The translations under genes were made by a program, and so were the position numbers. This document shows, piece by piece, positions 9,389 through 19,141 of a stretch of 64,000 nt of DNA (positions within the stretch are counted from its first letter, which is position 1; each line of letters starts with the position of its first letter). The stretch comes from Coprococcus sp. (GTDB lineage: Bacteria; Bacillota; Clostridia; Lachnospirales; Lachnospiraceae), in contig JAEDGN010000004.1 in assembly GCA_016297495.1 (NCBI GenBank), forward strand, positions 21,496 through 85,495, read 5' to 3'. The notes under the pieces were generated by a model that saw only the letters and a program-made list of their open reading frames with translations, had not been told where the DNA came from and did no database searches.

Positions 9389-10399
9389 ATGACATTAAAA
9401 GATATCGCTAAAGAAGCCGGCGTAAGCACCATGACCGTATCGAACGTAGTCAACGGACGATACGAACGTGTATCGGCAAAGACTGTTCAGCGCGTCGGCG
9501 AAATTATTAAAAAGTACAATTACACACCAAATATGAGTGCCCGGAGTCTGGCCTCAAGAAAATCCAGGATCATTTTTCTGATCATTCCTCTGAGCCATAA
9601 TGAAACAAATATGTTCTACTCACCATACATCAGCTCTCTGCTGGGCATCATGGAATATCAGCTGCGTATTCACGGCTATTATGCCATGATTCGTTCTGTT
9701 TATGATTTTGATGAACTGGATGCCCTGTTCAAGAACTGGCCGGCTGACGGGGCCATCATCCTTCTTCCGGATTTTGATGCTTTTCTTGATCAGATTCTGG
9801 ACAACATACATATTCCTCTCGTTTTTCTGGACAGCTGTCATACAAGAGAAGATCTGATCAATGTCGGCTGCGATGATGAGAAAGGAACTTATTTGTCCAC
9901 GCGCTATCTCATTAATCAGGATCACAGGAATATCGCCTTCATGGCCGATTATAAGGGCAGCGATTTATTAACCGCCCGATTCAGAGGATATTGCAGAGCC
10001 CTGGAAGAAAGCCATATTCCTTTGCAGGAAGATCTGATCTTCGAGTTCCCGCCGGACTATGACCATGGTATCCTCGTCGGACAAGCCATTGCCTCCAGTC
10101 AGAAGGATATCACCGCAATCGTAACCACCTCGGACTATGCGGCTGTAGGTGTCATGGAAGGTGCTCGTCTTGGCGGACTGAAGCTGCCGACCCAATTGTC
10201 TGTCATCGGTTTTGATGATCTGCCATTCTGCATGTACAGCGCGCCGAAGTTGACTACCATCAGCCAGAACATCGAATTAAAGGCCCAGACTGCCATTAAT
10301 CTTCTTCTGGAAAAACTTACCACCGGCACTCTCAGACAAAATAAAGTCACCGTGGACGTCCATCTGGTAGAACGCCAGTCCGTGACCTTTTGCTTTTAA
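9389..10399 (+). CDS. LacI family transcriptional regulator of the malEFG locus
   Basis: Repressor-type protein of 336 residues. The N-terminal helix-turn-helix starts MTLKDIAKEAGVSTMTVSNVVNG and is followed by the hinge helix NYTPNMSARSLASRKS. The rest is a periplasmic-binding-protein-like effector domain (FLIIPLSHNETN near residue 65, IAFMADYKGSDLLTAR near 190, VIGFDDLPFCMY near 275). It is divergent from malE and most likely controls the maltodextrin importer through the palindrome at 9065-9083. The start has a modest GGGGAAA ribosome binding site. Confidence 0.92.
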   Translation: MTLKDIAKEAGVSTMTVSNVVNGRYERVSAKTVQRVGEIIKKYNYTPNMSARSLASRKSRIIFLIIPLSHNETNMFYSPYISSLLGIMEYQLRIHGYYAMIRSVYDFDELDALFKNWPADGAIILLPDFDAFLDQILDNIHIPLVFLDSCHTREDLINVGCDDEKGTYLSTRYLINQDHRNIAFMADYKGSDLLTARFRGYCRALEESHIPLQEDLIFEFPPDYDHGILVGQAIASSQKDITAIVTTSDYAAVGVMEGARLGGLKLPTQLSVIGFDDLPFCMYSAPKLTTISQNIELKAQTAINLLLEKLTTGTLRQNKVTVDVHLVERQSVTFCF

Positions 10400-10403
10400 G
10401 AAT

Positions 10404-10445
10404 AAACAGATTCGCCGCTGTCTTCGGACAGCGGCGAATCTGTTT
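10404..10445. terminator. bidirectional terminator with UUCG tetraloop
   Basis: Perfect 19-bp stem closed by a TTCG loop, with A-rich and T-rich flanks. It sits between the convergent LacI gene and the amylase gene and can serve both. Confidence 0.92.
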
Positions 10446-12158
10446 TTATTTTATTATTTCTACACTATAGGCAGGCATGATGACCCTGCTTCCATCAATC
10501 CGAACACCAGCACCGGAAGTCTGAAGCATTCCCGCTTCTTCTACATTCCCGGCATCTTTGCCGTTTAATGATATTCCAGACAGATCTACCGCATTTTCAT
10601 TTTCAGAAAGGTTGAATATGATCATCAGCTGAGAACCCTCGTACTCTTTTGTAAATACGCATACCTGATCATTGGAAAGCTCCTGATGAAAAGTCATGGT
10701 ACCTCTGGCTATTTCGGGATAAATATTACGCAATTTAATTGCCTGTTTTACATAATTATAGATGGAACCCGGATCTTCCTGCTGTACTTCAAGACTGGGA
10801 TAAATCATTTCCACTGTATCTGCATCCACCGGTCCGGCACACACGCCCACCATGTTCGTATTTTCCGACCAGTACATACCAACACGTTTATTCTCATCCC
10901 TGCCGGAGCCCTTCATACCAAGCTCTTCTCCATAATAGATAAACGCATTACCACTCATCAGCAGATTCATGGCGTGTCCCATCTTAACCTTCTCTTCTGC
11001 ATATTCACCGCTATAATAACCGGCGCTTCTGGCAAGATCATGGTTGGAATAAAATGGTGCGTCAATATAATTATCTGTATACTGCAAAATCGTATCGTTG
11101 ACGGCTTCGATGGCTTTTCCGTATGTACTCGCCCCGCTCTTTGCATTGCCATTTAACACTTTGGATATATACCCTGTAGAATCCGCAAATGAAAAATCAA
11201 AAAAGCTGTCCAGACCACTTTCATAGTACTTTGAGCAGCCGTTATAATCTTCCCAGACTTCCCCTACCAGATAGGTATCCGCTTTTATGGACTTAACCGC
11301 ATCATTAAACCAGGACAAAACCTCTATATTTTTTTCTGTACTGCCCGAGTAGAATTCTTTGACAGCATCCAGCCTGAAGCCGTCCACCCCGAGTTCCAGC
11401 CAGTACCGGGCAATATCCTCAAATTCCTGACGTACGTTTTTATTGGCAAGATTGAGGTCCGGCATTTCACTCCAGAACTGTCCTTCATAAAACCATTCCG
11501 TATCACCGACCTGATGAAAATTTCCCTGTGCCTTGTCCGTAAAATTGTAGTAACCTACATAAGGGCAAACCGCTTCGTCCGGTGTCTGTCCCGGTTCCAG
11601 ACTATCCAGATATTCACAGGCCGACCTGAACCATTCATGCCGGGATGAGGTATGATTCATAACGAGATCCATGATGACATTGATGCCCCGGGCATGGCAC
11701 TCCTCCACAAGCCTTTTGAAATCATCCAGCGTACCATATTCCGGATCGATATCATAATAATCCATCACGTCATATTTATGGTATGTGGTCGAAGGCATGA
11801 CCGGCATCAGCCAGATGGCATTACAGCCCAGATCTTTGTCCGTCTCATCATTGCCGTCATTAATATAGTCCAGTTTCTGTATCAGCCCATTCAGATCTCC
11901 GATTCCATCACTGTTGCTGTCCCAGAAGCTATATACAAAAACTTCATAGCATGTACGGTAATTGTCATCGCGTACATTTAATCCCCTGTCATTAACCGTA
12001 TACATCAACAAATCAGCATCACCGGATATCGCCCCTGATTCCATACTGGTATTCACATCATTTTGAGTATTTCCGGCGACAGTACTGCCCCCGCATCCTG
12101 TCATAGAACCACAGATAAGTCCCACTGCAAGCAAAATGGCCAGCAAACTCTTTTTCAT
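10446..12158 (-). CDS. lipoprotein alpha-amylase family enzyme (GH13)
   Basis: Surface-anchored GH13 enzyme of 570 residues. The lipobox SMTGCGG has its Cys at residue 21, followed by a short Ser/Asn-rich linker. The catalytic barrel has DLVMNHTSS near 164-172, FRLD with nucleophile D264, VGE with acid/base E300 and SNHD with H373/D374. A C-terminal beta domain follows. No CBM was recognised. It probably cuts starch or maltodextrins at the cell surface to feed the adjacent importer; an oligo-1,6-glucosidase-like or neopullulanase-like specificity cannot be excluded from sequence alone. The start has a GGGGGGA ribosome binding site. Confidence 0.9.
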   Translation of the reverse strand: MKKSLLAILLAVGLICGSMTGCGGSTVAGNTQNDVNTSMESGAISGDADLLMYTVNDRGLNVRDDNYRTCYEVFVYSFWDSNSDGIGDLNGLIQKLDYINDGNDETDKDLGCNAIWLMPVMPSTTYHKYDVMDYYDIDPEYGTLDDFKRLVEECHARGINVIMDLVMNHTSSRHEWFRSACEYLDSLEPGQTPDEAVCPYVGYYNFTDKAQGNFHQVGDTEWFYEGQFWSEMPDLNLANKNVRQEFEDIARYWLELGVDGFRLDAVKEFYSGSTEKNIEVLSWFNDAVKSIKADTYLVGEVWEDYNGCSKYYESGLDSFFDFSFADSTGYISKVLNGNAKSGASTYGKAIEAVNDTILQYTDNYIDAPFYSNHDLARSAGYYSGEYAEEKVKMGHAMNLLMSGNAFIYYGEELGMKGSGRDENKRVGMYWSENTNMVGVCAGPVDADTVEMIYPSLEVQQEDPGSIYNYVKQAIKLRNIYPEIARGTMTFHQELSNDQVCVFTKEYEGSQLMIIFNLSENENAVDLSGISLNGKDAGNVEEAGMLQTSGAGVRIDGSRVIMPAYSVEIIK

Positions 12159-12193
12159 AGTAAAATCCCCCCAATATTCTGAAAATCTGTAAA

Positions 12194-12220
12194 GAGCCTG
12201 ACAGGTCTGATGTCAGGCTC
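12194..12220 (-). terminator. hairpin after the GH31 gene
   Basis: Perfect 10-bp stem (GAGCCTGACA / TGTCAGGCTC, 7-base loop) with a short, weak T tract on the minus strand. It lies between the alpha-glucosidase stop and the amylase start. It may be a partial terminator or a stabilising hairpin. Confidence 0.65.
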
Positions 12221-12241
12221 CATATCGCAATTGATACGCTT

Positions 12242-14293
12242 TTAGTCTATATTCTGTAAGCTAAAATTATCGGCAAAGTCTTCTGCAGTAAAACTGTATA
12301 TCTTCCACTGTTCTTCCGGAATATAGTCTTTACTGATGCCATCATCGGTATACAGTTCATATTCCGCTTGATCCGTGACATAACCCAGCCATTCATAACT
12401 GCTCTCTTCCAGATCTGCTGTTGTCAGTACCGAATCACCCAGCCTGGCCAGAGGCAGTACGTGGTTCTTTCTTACAAAGAATACCAGCTCATTTAATGCA
12501 ATTTCTATGTAATAATGTCCTTTTTCCATGACTTCACAGCTTCTGTTATCCATGGCACTCATACGCACCATGAGCATATCCTCAGGCAGATAGACATAAC
12601 GTCCCTTTGCATTCTGTTTATAGACCGGAGCGATCATCAGGCTTTCTCCAACCAGCAGCTGATCCTCTACACCTGCCGCCTGTTTATCCTGTGGATAATC
12701 AAACGCCAGCGGACGGAAATACATCTCATCCTTCAGAGCTGCTTTCATGTATTCACTGTAAATATAAGGAAGCAGGCCATAGCGAATCCGGATTATATTT
12801 CTGAAATTATCAAGATGTGTAAACTGATAAACCTCCTGCTCACGGGTACCTATGGCCGCATGGTTTCTCATTAAAGGTGTAAAGATACCAAATTCCAGCC
12901 AGCGCAGGAGCAGATCCTCTGTCGTATCACCGCCAAAACCGCCAATGTCTGATCCTGTATAAAGGATACCGCACATGTTGAGGGCGGGCATCTGCTGAAT
13001 ACTAAGCAGAAGCTGACTCCACCATGCATTATTATCACCGGTCCAGATTCCGCCGTAACGATGCATACCGATATAGGATGACCTTGAGAACATGAGAATT
13101 CTCCTGTCAGGGGCAATTCGGTCAAATGCCTCTCCGGCAGCCTTTGTCATATTATAACCATACAGATTATGAACATCCGCATGTCTTACTCTGACGCCAT
13201 CCATATCATGGTAAAAGGAAGCATAATCCTCGGCACTATTGGAAAGTTCACGAACAATATCCTTCAGGTGGAAGAAAGAATGAATATCCAGATTCATCCC
13301 TTTCATGCTGATAATTTCATCCATGGCTTCCTTCAAGCGTTTGTCAGAATAGAAGATAGCCGGTTCATTCATATCATTCCAGAAACCATCGATTCCCTGA
13401 TCAATCAGCCACTGATATTTATTACCAAACCATTTTCTTGCTTCGGAATTCAGCACATCCGGGAAATGTACTCTGCCCGGCCATACAGCTGCAACAAAAT
13501 CATTACCCTCCTCATCCTTGCAGAAATAATCATTCCGGACGCCTTCTTCATATACCGGATAATCCTTCTCGATCTTCACGCCTGCATCAATAATCGGCAC
13601 AAGATGCACATGCTGCTGCTTCATCTCTTCTACAAATGCAGGAAAATCAGGGAATTTATCACCATCGATGGTGAAATCCTTGAAATCTTCCATATAATCG
13701 ATATCCATATAAACAGCTTCCAGAGGAATTCCATTGTCATGATGTCCTCTTACAACTCTGCGTACGTCATCCTCACATTCATACCCCCATCTGGACTGCT
13801 GATAGCCGAAAGCCCACTTCGGAGCAATATAGCTGCGCCCGATCAGACCTCTGAACTGATGCACGATCTCCTTCAGATCATCACCATCGATAAAATAAAT
13901 CACACAATTCTTCCCTGCTGTGATGGTCAATGTGTCAATCTGAGTTTCCCCCGCATCAAAAACGACCTTTCCCGGATCGTCCACGAAAAGCCCGAAGTTA
14001 CTGTCCCCGGCAAGAATCATAAAATTATGCGCCCCATAAAGAGAATGTTTTTCTTCCGTATGCACCGGATCATCCGAAGCATTGCTGATGTAAGAAAATC
14101 CACGCTTATTGATACCGCGCACCTGCTCACCCAATCCGTATACAATATCATCCTCAGCCATTGTCCGTGACAAAATGATTGCTTCTTCTGTCTCCGTAAC
14201 TGTCATATACTCCGGTTCTCCTGCACATACCGGTATATCCTGCACAACCGCCCCCGTCTCTATGGGCTGCCCAAATACAAACCTGCGAATCAT
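12242..14293 (-). CDS. alpha-glucosidase (GH31), cytoplasmic
   Basis: Releases glucose or another alpha-linked glycosyl unit from the non-reducing end of oligosaccharides. The 683-residue protein has an N-terminal beta-sandwich, then the GH31 barrel with FWNDMNEP (nucleophile D307) and GIWTGDNNAWW (acid/base D420), followed by HRYGG-linked and RNHA motifs. There is no signal peptide. The ATG follows a strong GAGGAGGT site. With the amylase, importer and debranching genes it completes a route from starch to glucose. Alpha-1,6 (isomaltose) activity is as likely as maltase activity. Confidence 0.92.
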   Translation of the reverse strand: MIRRFVFGQPIETGAVVQDIPVCAGEPEYMTVTETEEAIILSRTMAEDDIVYGLGEQVRGINKRGFSYISNASDDPVHTEEKHSLYGAHNFMILAGDSNFGLFVDDPGKVVFDAGETQIDTLTITAGKNCVIYFIDGDDLKEIVHQFRGLIGRSYIAPKWAFGYQQSRWGYECEDDVRRVVRGHHDNGIPLEAVYMDIDYMEDFKDFTIDGDKFPDFPAFVEEMKQQHVHLVPIIDAGVKIEKDYPVYEEGVRNDYFCKDEEGNDFVAAVWPGRVHFPDVLNSEARKWFGNKYQWLIDQGIDGFWNDMNEPAIFYSDKRLKEAMDEIISMKGMNLDIHSFFHLKDIVRELSNSAEDYASFYHDMDGVRVRHADVHNLYGYNMTKAAGEAFDRIAPDRRILMFSRSSYIGMHRYGGIWTGDNNAWWSQLLLSIQQMPALNMCGILYTGSDIGGFGGDTTEDLLLRWLEFGIFTPLMRNHAAIGTREQEVYQFTHLDNFRNIIRIRYGLLPYIYSEYMKAALKDEMYFRPLAFDYPQDKQAAGVEDQLLVGESLMIAPVYKQNAKGRYVYLPEDMLMVRMSAMDNRSCEVMEKGHYYIEIALNELVFFVRKNHVLPLARLGDSVLTTADLEESSYEWLGYVTDQAEYELYTDDGISKDYIPEEQWKIYSFTAEDFADNFSLQNID

Positions 14294-14413
14294 TTTTTGA
14301 CCTCCTCTGAATTATTCCTGGTTCTTTCCAGATTACTGCTGCAATATAATATAAACATAAAACAGCAGAATTTCTTGCAAAATGATATCCAGAAATAACA
14401 CAATCCTATCTTA

Positions 14414-14626
14414 CTAATATATCTTGTCCATACTTTCAAGGCCATACATATTTTTAAAGCTCTCCAGATCCTGTTCACTCCGGATAAGACAGACTTCTGT
14501 GAACTTTCCTGTATGAATATTCTGGAAGCCGGCTGTCTGTTCACCGGTGCAGATACTGCAGCGGATAACCGGTTTCAGATTCTTGCGGTCATAATCTTTT
14601 ACAGTTTGTTTCTTTTTGAAAAACAT
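14414..14626 (-). CDS. small conserved protein with CSIC motif, function unknown
   Basis: A 70-residue basic-to-acidic protein beginning MFFKKKQTVKDYDRKNLKPV. A CSIC pair near residues 22-25 could bind metal, and GFQNIHTGKFTEV and ESFKNMYGLE follow. Similar short proteins occur in Lachnospiraceae and are sometimes annotated misleadingly as aspartate dehydrogenase; nothing dehydrogenase-like is visible here. The ribosome binding site GGAGTGA is well placed. It stands alone between the GH31 and protease genes. Confidence 0.75.
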   Translation of the reverse strand: MFFKKKQTVKDYDRKNLKPVIRCSICTGEQTAGFQNIHTGKFTEVCLIRSEQDLESFKNMYGLESMDKIY

Positions 14627-14689
14627 AGGCTCACTCCTCTATCCTTCTATTGCGTCAAAATGCATCTGCCATGCATAGAAAAAATCCCG

Positions 14690-15928
14690 CTATTGACCAA
14701 TATGATCCAAAGTAATCTCTTTGGCTTTCTCCAGTTGTGTATCTGTCTCCGCTTCTTTATCCAGCTCCGCTTCCACATCCGGCTCAATACCTATACCGTG
14801 AATATTACGGCCATTTGGCGTATAATATTTCGCGCTGGTCAATTTGATGGCAGATCCGTCATTCAACGGCAGCACATACTGCACAATTCCCTTTCCAAAG
14901 GAAGTGGTTCCCACAAGAACCGCCCGCTCATAATCCTGCAGACATCCGCTGACAATCTCAGAAGCACTGGCACTGTTCTCATTGATCAGCACCGTTATCG
15001 GCACATCTATTGTCACATCATCCTTTGTATATTCCTCATCCTTCTTCCCATCTTTATCGATCGTATAGACCAGAAGCTTATCCTTCGGCAGAATACGATC
15101 CAGAACCGCTGTTGCCGAATTCACCAAACCTCCCGGATTATCACGAAGATCGATGATCAGTCCCTGCATCCCCTGTTCTGTCAGATCATCGACCGCTTCA
15201 TTGAACTGTTCTGACGTAGTCTCCTCAAATTCGTAAATAGACACATAACCGATATTATCTTCCAGCATCCTGTATTCAACCATAGGTACTTCTATAGTCC
15301 GCCTTTCAACCTCAAATGTCATATACTGGTCTTCCGACGGTCGATAAACTTCGATGGTCACGGTTGTCCCTTCTTCTCCCTTGATCCATGTCACCACTTC
15401 ACTGACATCCACTCCCGTAACCTCTTTGCCGGCCACTTTATAAACAATATCATCCTTCCGTATTCCCGCCTCTGCTCCCGGCGAACCTGCAAACGGACGC
15501 ACCACCGTAATAACCCCGGTATCTATATTCTGGCTGACAACAACACCAATACCGGAATATTTTCCTGATGTAGATTCCTTCAGCTGATCATATTCCTCTT
15601 TTGTATAATAAACAGTATAGGCCTCTCCTAGTGAATCGATATATCCTTTATAAATACCTTCTACCATCTCATCCGTACTGACTTCTTCATCACTGAGATA
15701 GTACTGGTCAACAACCTTTTGAAGTGTATCCAGCTTCTCTTCAATCTCATCATATCGTTCAGAAAGCTTTTCGGAACCGCCATCCTTCACTTCCTGAGAA
15801 TTTTCTTTTACATTTGAAGGCACATAAGCCCCTAAAAAGCATCCTGACAATGTCATTACGCCAATAATCAGGACACATAAAGCAACACCTGTTATCAGCC
15901 CTTTAAAGTAACTGTTCTTATTATTCAT
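14690..15928 (-). CDS. ctpA: C-terminal processing peptidase (S41 family)
   Basis: Membrane-anchored serine protease of 412 residues. The N-terminal hydrophobic segment (about 9-30) is followed by a helical dimerisation region and a PDZ domain (about 125-205). The S41 catalytic domain shows the usual serine/lysine arrangement: S321 in ENSASASEI, K346 in SFGKG and Q350. It trims or degrades exported proteins. It lies downstream of ftsEX on the same strand, separated by a terminator-like hairpin, a neighbourhood often seen in clostridia. The start has an AAGGAGT site. Confidence 0.93.
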   Translation of the reverse strand: MNNKNSYFKGLITGVALCVLIIGVMTLSGCFLGAYVPSNVKENSQEVKDGGSEKLSERYDEIEEKLDTLQKVVDQYYLSDEEVSTDEMVEGIYKGYIDSLGEAYTVYYTKEEYDQLKESTSGKYSGIGVVVSQNIDTGVITVVRPFAGSPGAEAGIRKDDIVYKVAGKEVTGVDVSEVVTWIKGEEGTTVTIEVYRPSEDQYMTFEVERRTIEVPMVEYRMLEDNIGYVSIYEFEETTSEQFNEAVDDLTEQGMQGLIIDLRDNPGGLVNSATAVLDRILPKDKLLVYTIDKDGKKDEEYTKDDVTIDVPITVLINENSASASEIVSGCLQDYERAVLVGTTSFGKGIVQYVLPLNDGSAIKLTSAKYYTPNGRNIHGIGIEPDVEAELDKEAETDTQLEKAKEITLDHIGQ

Positions 15929-15990
15929 GCTCTGACTCCTTCCAAATTGATCTCATGCAGGCTTTTATTCTTTCATATCTTAACATAAAG

Positions 15991-16021
15991 AGCTGGCTCA
16001 GACAATTGTCAAAAGCCAGCT
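15991..16021 (-). terminator. hairpin after ftsX
   Basis: AGCTGGCT / AGCCAGCT stem (8 bp plus inner TTGACAATTGTC complementarity) with a CTTTAT tail on the minus strand, 74 bases past the ftsX stop. Probably a weak terminator between ftsEX and the protease gene. Confidence 0.6.
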
Positions 16022-16094
16022 TTCACACTTTTTTCGAAAATATTGTATCTACTCAGCCTATACGAGTTTTGAAAGATTACTCCTGATGAACTCT

Positions 16095-17000
16095 TTATAC
16101 TCTTACATGCTTGATCAGAGTCAGATAACTTCCAATAAAGCCTATCCCCAATCCAATCATCAATGAAACAGGAATCAGAATTCTGAATATCTCGCCTGAT
16201 GGCAGGAAAGTCAGAATATTATTCAGGGCACTGAACTCCGTACCAACAAACATAACTACCTTGTCATAAAGCACTTTTAAAATACATACAGGAATGAGCG
16301 AACCTATCAGACCGATCAGCATTCCCTCAATCAGGAACGGAGCCCTGACAAAGAAATCCGTCGCACCAAGATACTTCATGATCGCAATCTCCTCATGACG
16401 CACGGTAATACCAATGGTCACCGTATTGCTGATCAGAAATACAGCTACTCCTACCAGAATCACAATAATTCCCAGCGATACATAACTGATCAGACGTCCA
16501 AAACTTGCAAAACTTTCGGCGACACTCTTTGATGCATTGACCAATCTGACACCGTCTATGGACCAGATATAATCCACCAGCTCCTGCTGCCTGGATGCGT
16601 CATTCAGATATACTTCCAGACTGGCAGAATCAGCCAGAGGATTGTCTTCATCAAGATTCGTCAGAATATCCTGATCCCCTTCCGGAAAGGCCTTATCCTT
16701 ATAATATTCCCATGCTTCCTCCGGAGAAGTGTACTTCACTTCATTAACTTCTTCACGCTTCTCCAGTATTGATTTGATGTCCAGAATCTGTTCTTCTCCC
16801 ACTTCTTCTTCAAAAAATACTGTTACACCAACCGTTGTCTCCACTTCCGAGAAAATATACTGGAAGTTCATAACGATACAATAAAAAACACCGAAGATAA
16901 ACAAACAGGCTGTAATCGTACCAATGGATGCCAGCGAAAACAGACGGTTTCTGAATACATTTTTTATGCCCTGCTTGATGCCATAAACAAAACTACTCAT
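16095..17000 (-). CDS. ftsX: cell division ABC permease FtsX
   Basis: Four-helix membrane protein of 301 residues. The first helix (LFSLASIGTITACLFIFGVF, about 20-42) is followed by an extracytoplasmic domain (about 45-170) and three C-terminal helices. With FtsE it couples the division or elongation machinery to peptidoglycan hydrolases, usually through coiled-coil M23 proteins; such a protein is encoded at 22980-24257. The start is the ATG at 16998-17000, which overlaps the ftsE stop by eight bases. A longer open frame exists upstream but lies inside ftsE. Confidence 0.95.
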   Translation of the reverse strand: MSSFVYGIKQGIKNVFRNRLFSLASIGTITACLFIFGVFYCIVMNFQYIFSEVETTVGVTVFFEEEVGEEQILDIKSILEKREEVNEVKYTSPEEAWEYYKDKAFPEGDQDILTNLDEDNPLADSASLEVYLNDASRQQELVDYIWSIDGVRLVNASKSVAESFASFGRLISYVSLGIIVILVGVAVFLISNTVTIGITVRHEEIAIMKYLGATDFFVRAPFLIEGMLIGLIGSLIPVCILKVLYDKVVMFVGTEFSALNNILTFLPSGEIFRILIPVSLMIGLGIGFIGSYLTLIKHVRV

Positions 17001-17676
17001 AGATATACCCGCCTTTTCTCTCGTCGCTGATGATAACACCCTCACTCATGGTGATGACACGTTTCTGCATCTGCTCAACGATTTCTTTATTATGAGTAAC
17101 AACAACAACTGTTGTTCCCCGCATATTGATGGCCTCCAGAAGCTTCATGATCTCCCATGAATTCTTCGGGTCAAGATTACCCGTTGGCTCATCAGCCAGA
17201 AGAAGCGGCGGATTATTGACCAGCGCACGGGCAAGTGCTACTCTCTGCTGCTCACCGCCAGAAAGCTCATTCGGATAAAACTTTGCCTTATCCGGCAGTC
17301 CTACCAGATTCAGCATCGTCATAACATTCTTCCTGATCAGCCGGTTCGGCGCACCTACAACCTGCTGTGCAAAGGCAATATTCTCGTAAACATTCCTGTC
17401 CTTCAAAAGCCGGAAATCCTGAAATACAACGCCGATGCCGCGGCGCAGCTTTGGTACCCTGCTCCGGCGCAGACGGCCAAGATTCTTGTTATTAATATAA
17501 ATAGTACCGGATGTCGGTTCCAGTTCTTTTAAAAGTAATTTGAATAATGTTGTTTTGCCCGAACCACTCTGGCCCACCACAAATACAAATTCGCCTTTTT
17601 TAATCCTGAGACTGATTCCCTTCAGTGCTTTCACATCTCCCGGATAGGTTTTACTTACCTGATCTAAGGCAATCAA
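16993..17676 (-). CDS. ftsE: cell division ATP-binding protein FtsE
   Basis: ABC ATPase of 227 residues with Walker A GQSGSGKTT, signature LSGGEQQR, Walker B LLLADEP and the switch His in VVTHNKE. It partners FtsX. The likely start is TTG at 17674-17676, six bases after an AAGGAGGGG site. A TTG 18 bases further upstream opens the frame but overlaps that ribosome binding site. The last bases overlap the start of ftsX. Confidence 0.95.
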   Translation of the reverse strand: MIALDQVSKTYPGDVKALKGISLRIKKGEFVFVVGQSGSGKTTLFKLLLKELEPTSGTIYINNKNLGRLRRSRVPKLRRGIGVVFQDFRLLKDRNVYENIAFAQQVVGAPNRLIRKNVMTMLNLVGLPDKAKFYPNELSGGEQQRVALARALVNNPPLLLADEPTGNLDPKNSWEIMKLLEAINMRGTTVVVVTHNKEIVEQMQKRVITMSEGVIISDERKGGYIYE

Positions 17677-17705
17677 TGATTTCCCCTCCTTCAAAAAGGA
17701 AGCTT

Positions 17706-18794
17706 TTAATAATCAAAAGTTTCCATATAATTCATGTATTTGACAACCATCAGTGCAATCTTAAACGTGATGGCATCCTCAAAAACACGCAGGTCCAGTC
17801 CTGTGCTTTTCTGAAGCTTGTCAAGACGATATACCAGCGTATTCCTGTGAATATACAACTGCCTGGATGTCTCTGAAACATTCAGACTGTTCTCAAAAAA
17901 CTTATTGATGGTCATAAGTGTTTCCTCATCAAAATCCTCCGGAGACTTGTTGTCAAAAATCTCTTTGATAAACATCTTGCACAGAGGAATCGGGAGCTGA
18001 TAAATCAGACGGCCAATACCAAGATTGCTGTAGGCTACCACATTCCGCTCATTATAGAATATCTTGCCAACATCCAGGGCCATTCTTGCCTCCTTGTAGG
18101 ATCTTGACACATCTTTAATTTCCTGAACGATAGTACCCAGAGCAATTCTTGCCTTTGGAAGATTCTCACCGCACAGCATCTCGTAAATGACCTTGGATGC
18201 TTTGCAGAGATCATCATAATTCTCATTCTCTTTGACCTCTCTGACGATAATGATATTTTTCTCATCCACCGCCGTAATAAAATCCTTCGGTCGTCCCGTA
18301 TAAATAGAACGTACAACCTCAAGGCCATTCATATCTCTGTCGTTATTCATCTCCACCAGCATGACAATACGGCGTACATCCGTATCAATATGCAGCTTCT
18401 TGGAACGGTTATAGATATCAACCAGAAGCAGATTGTCCAGCAGCAGGTTTTTGATAAAATTATCCTTGTCAAAGCGTTCCTTGTAAGCAACCAGAAGATT
18501 CTGTATCTGGAAAGAGGCCACCTTGCCGATCATATAGACATCATCACTGTCACCTCTTGCAAGAATAACAAATTCCAGCTGGTGCTCATCAAACACCTTA
18601 AAAAACTGAACCCCCTGCAGGACCTGACTGTCCGCCGGCGAATTCACAAATTCCAGTACAAAAGCCTCATAATCTTCGGCATTGGAAAATGTAGAAGCCA
18701 GAACCTTCCCTTCAATATCCATAACACATAAATCTATTCTTGTAATTGCCTTCAAGCCCTCAATTGTATTCTGCAGAATCTGATTTGAAATCAT
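17706..18794 (-). CDS. CdaR/PucR-type transcriptional regulator
   Basis: About 362 residues. A sensory N-terminal region (LCVMDIEGKVLAST near residue 25) is followed by a GGDEF-like degenerate middle domain and a C-terminal PucR-type helix-turn-helix (FFENSLNVSETSRQLYIHRN near residue 310, then TLVYRLDKLQKSTGLDLR). Such proteins control sugar-acid, purine or other metabolic genes; the target here is not evident. It lies 12 bases past the ftsE frame start region on the same strand. The start ATG at 18792-18794 has an AAGGAGA site. Confidence 0.85.
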   Translation of the reverse strand: MISNQILQNTIEGLKAITRIDLCVMDIEGKVLASTFSNAEDYEAFVLEFVNSPADSQVLQGVQFFKVFDEHQLEFVILARGDSDDVYMIGKVASFQIQNLLVAYKERFDKDNFIKNLLLDNLLLVDIYNRSKKLHIDTDVRRIVMLVEMNNDRDMNGLEVVRSIYTGRPKDFITAVDEKNIIIVREVKENENYDDLCKASKVIYEMLCGENLPKARIALGTIVQEIKDVSRSYKEARMALDVGKIFYNERNVVAYSNLGIGRLIYQLPIPLCKMFIKEIFDNKSPEDFDEETLMTINKFFENSLNVSETSRQLYIHRNTLVYRLDKLQKSTGLDLRVFEDAITFKIALMVVKYMNYMETFDY

Positions 18795-19141
18795 ACGCAA
18801 TTCTCCTTACTCTTAACAAATTATTGTTACATATCTATATTCTAAAGCAAAACAGACAAAAAATAAAGTATTTTTTATATAAATCTTATATATTTCTATT
18901 AGAATCTGTTTTGATTTTATATCTGATGCCCAATAATTTTGCAATTCAAAAAATCGAGTAATGAAAATGCCCAATTTTGCCACCAATTTTTGTTTATAAT
19001 CACAATCACATTTTCAAAGAACAGTTCCTGTACACTATACCAAAAATATCGAAATATTGCAATATTATTTCACAAATATTACATAAATATTTATCCATTA
19101 AAAATGTCACCTGGCATACAACCAGATGACATTTTTAATTC
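18795..19141. other. AT-rich intergenic region upstream of the CdaR-type gene
   Basis: 347 bases with no coding signal. It contains the upstream region of the CdaR-type gene (very AT-rich; a TAGAAT-like -10 is visible near 18840, without a convincing -35) and the copA terminator at 19100-19136. I see nothing else in it. Confidence 0.6.
19100..19136 (-). terminator. intrinsic terminator after copA
   Basis: 15-base arms (AAAAATGTCACCTGG / CCAGATGACATTTTT, one mismatch) around a 7-base loop, with T-rich flanks on both strands. Confidence 0.85.

Noticed and set aside
13169..14170. 333-codon open frame on the plus strand
   Set aside because: It lies antisense to the GH31 gene, has no ribosome binding site or family pattern, and arises from the codon usage of the real gene.
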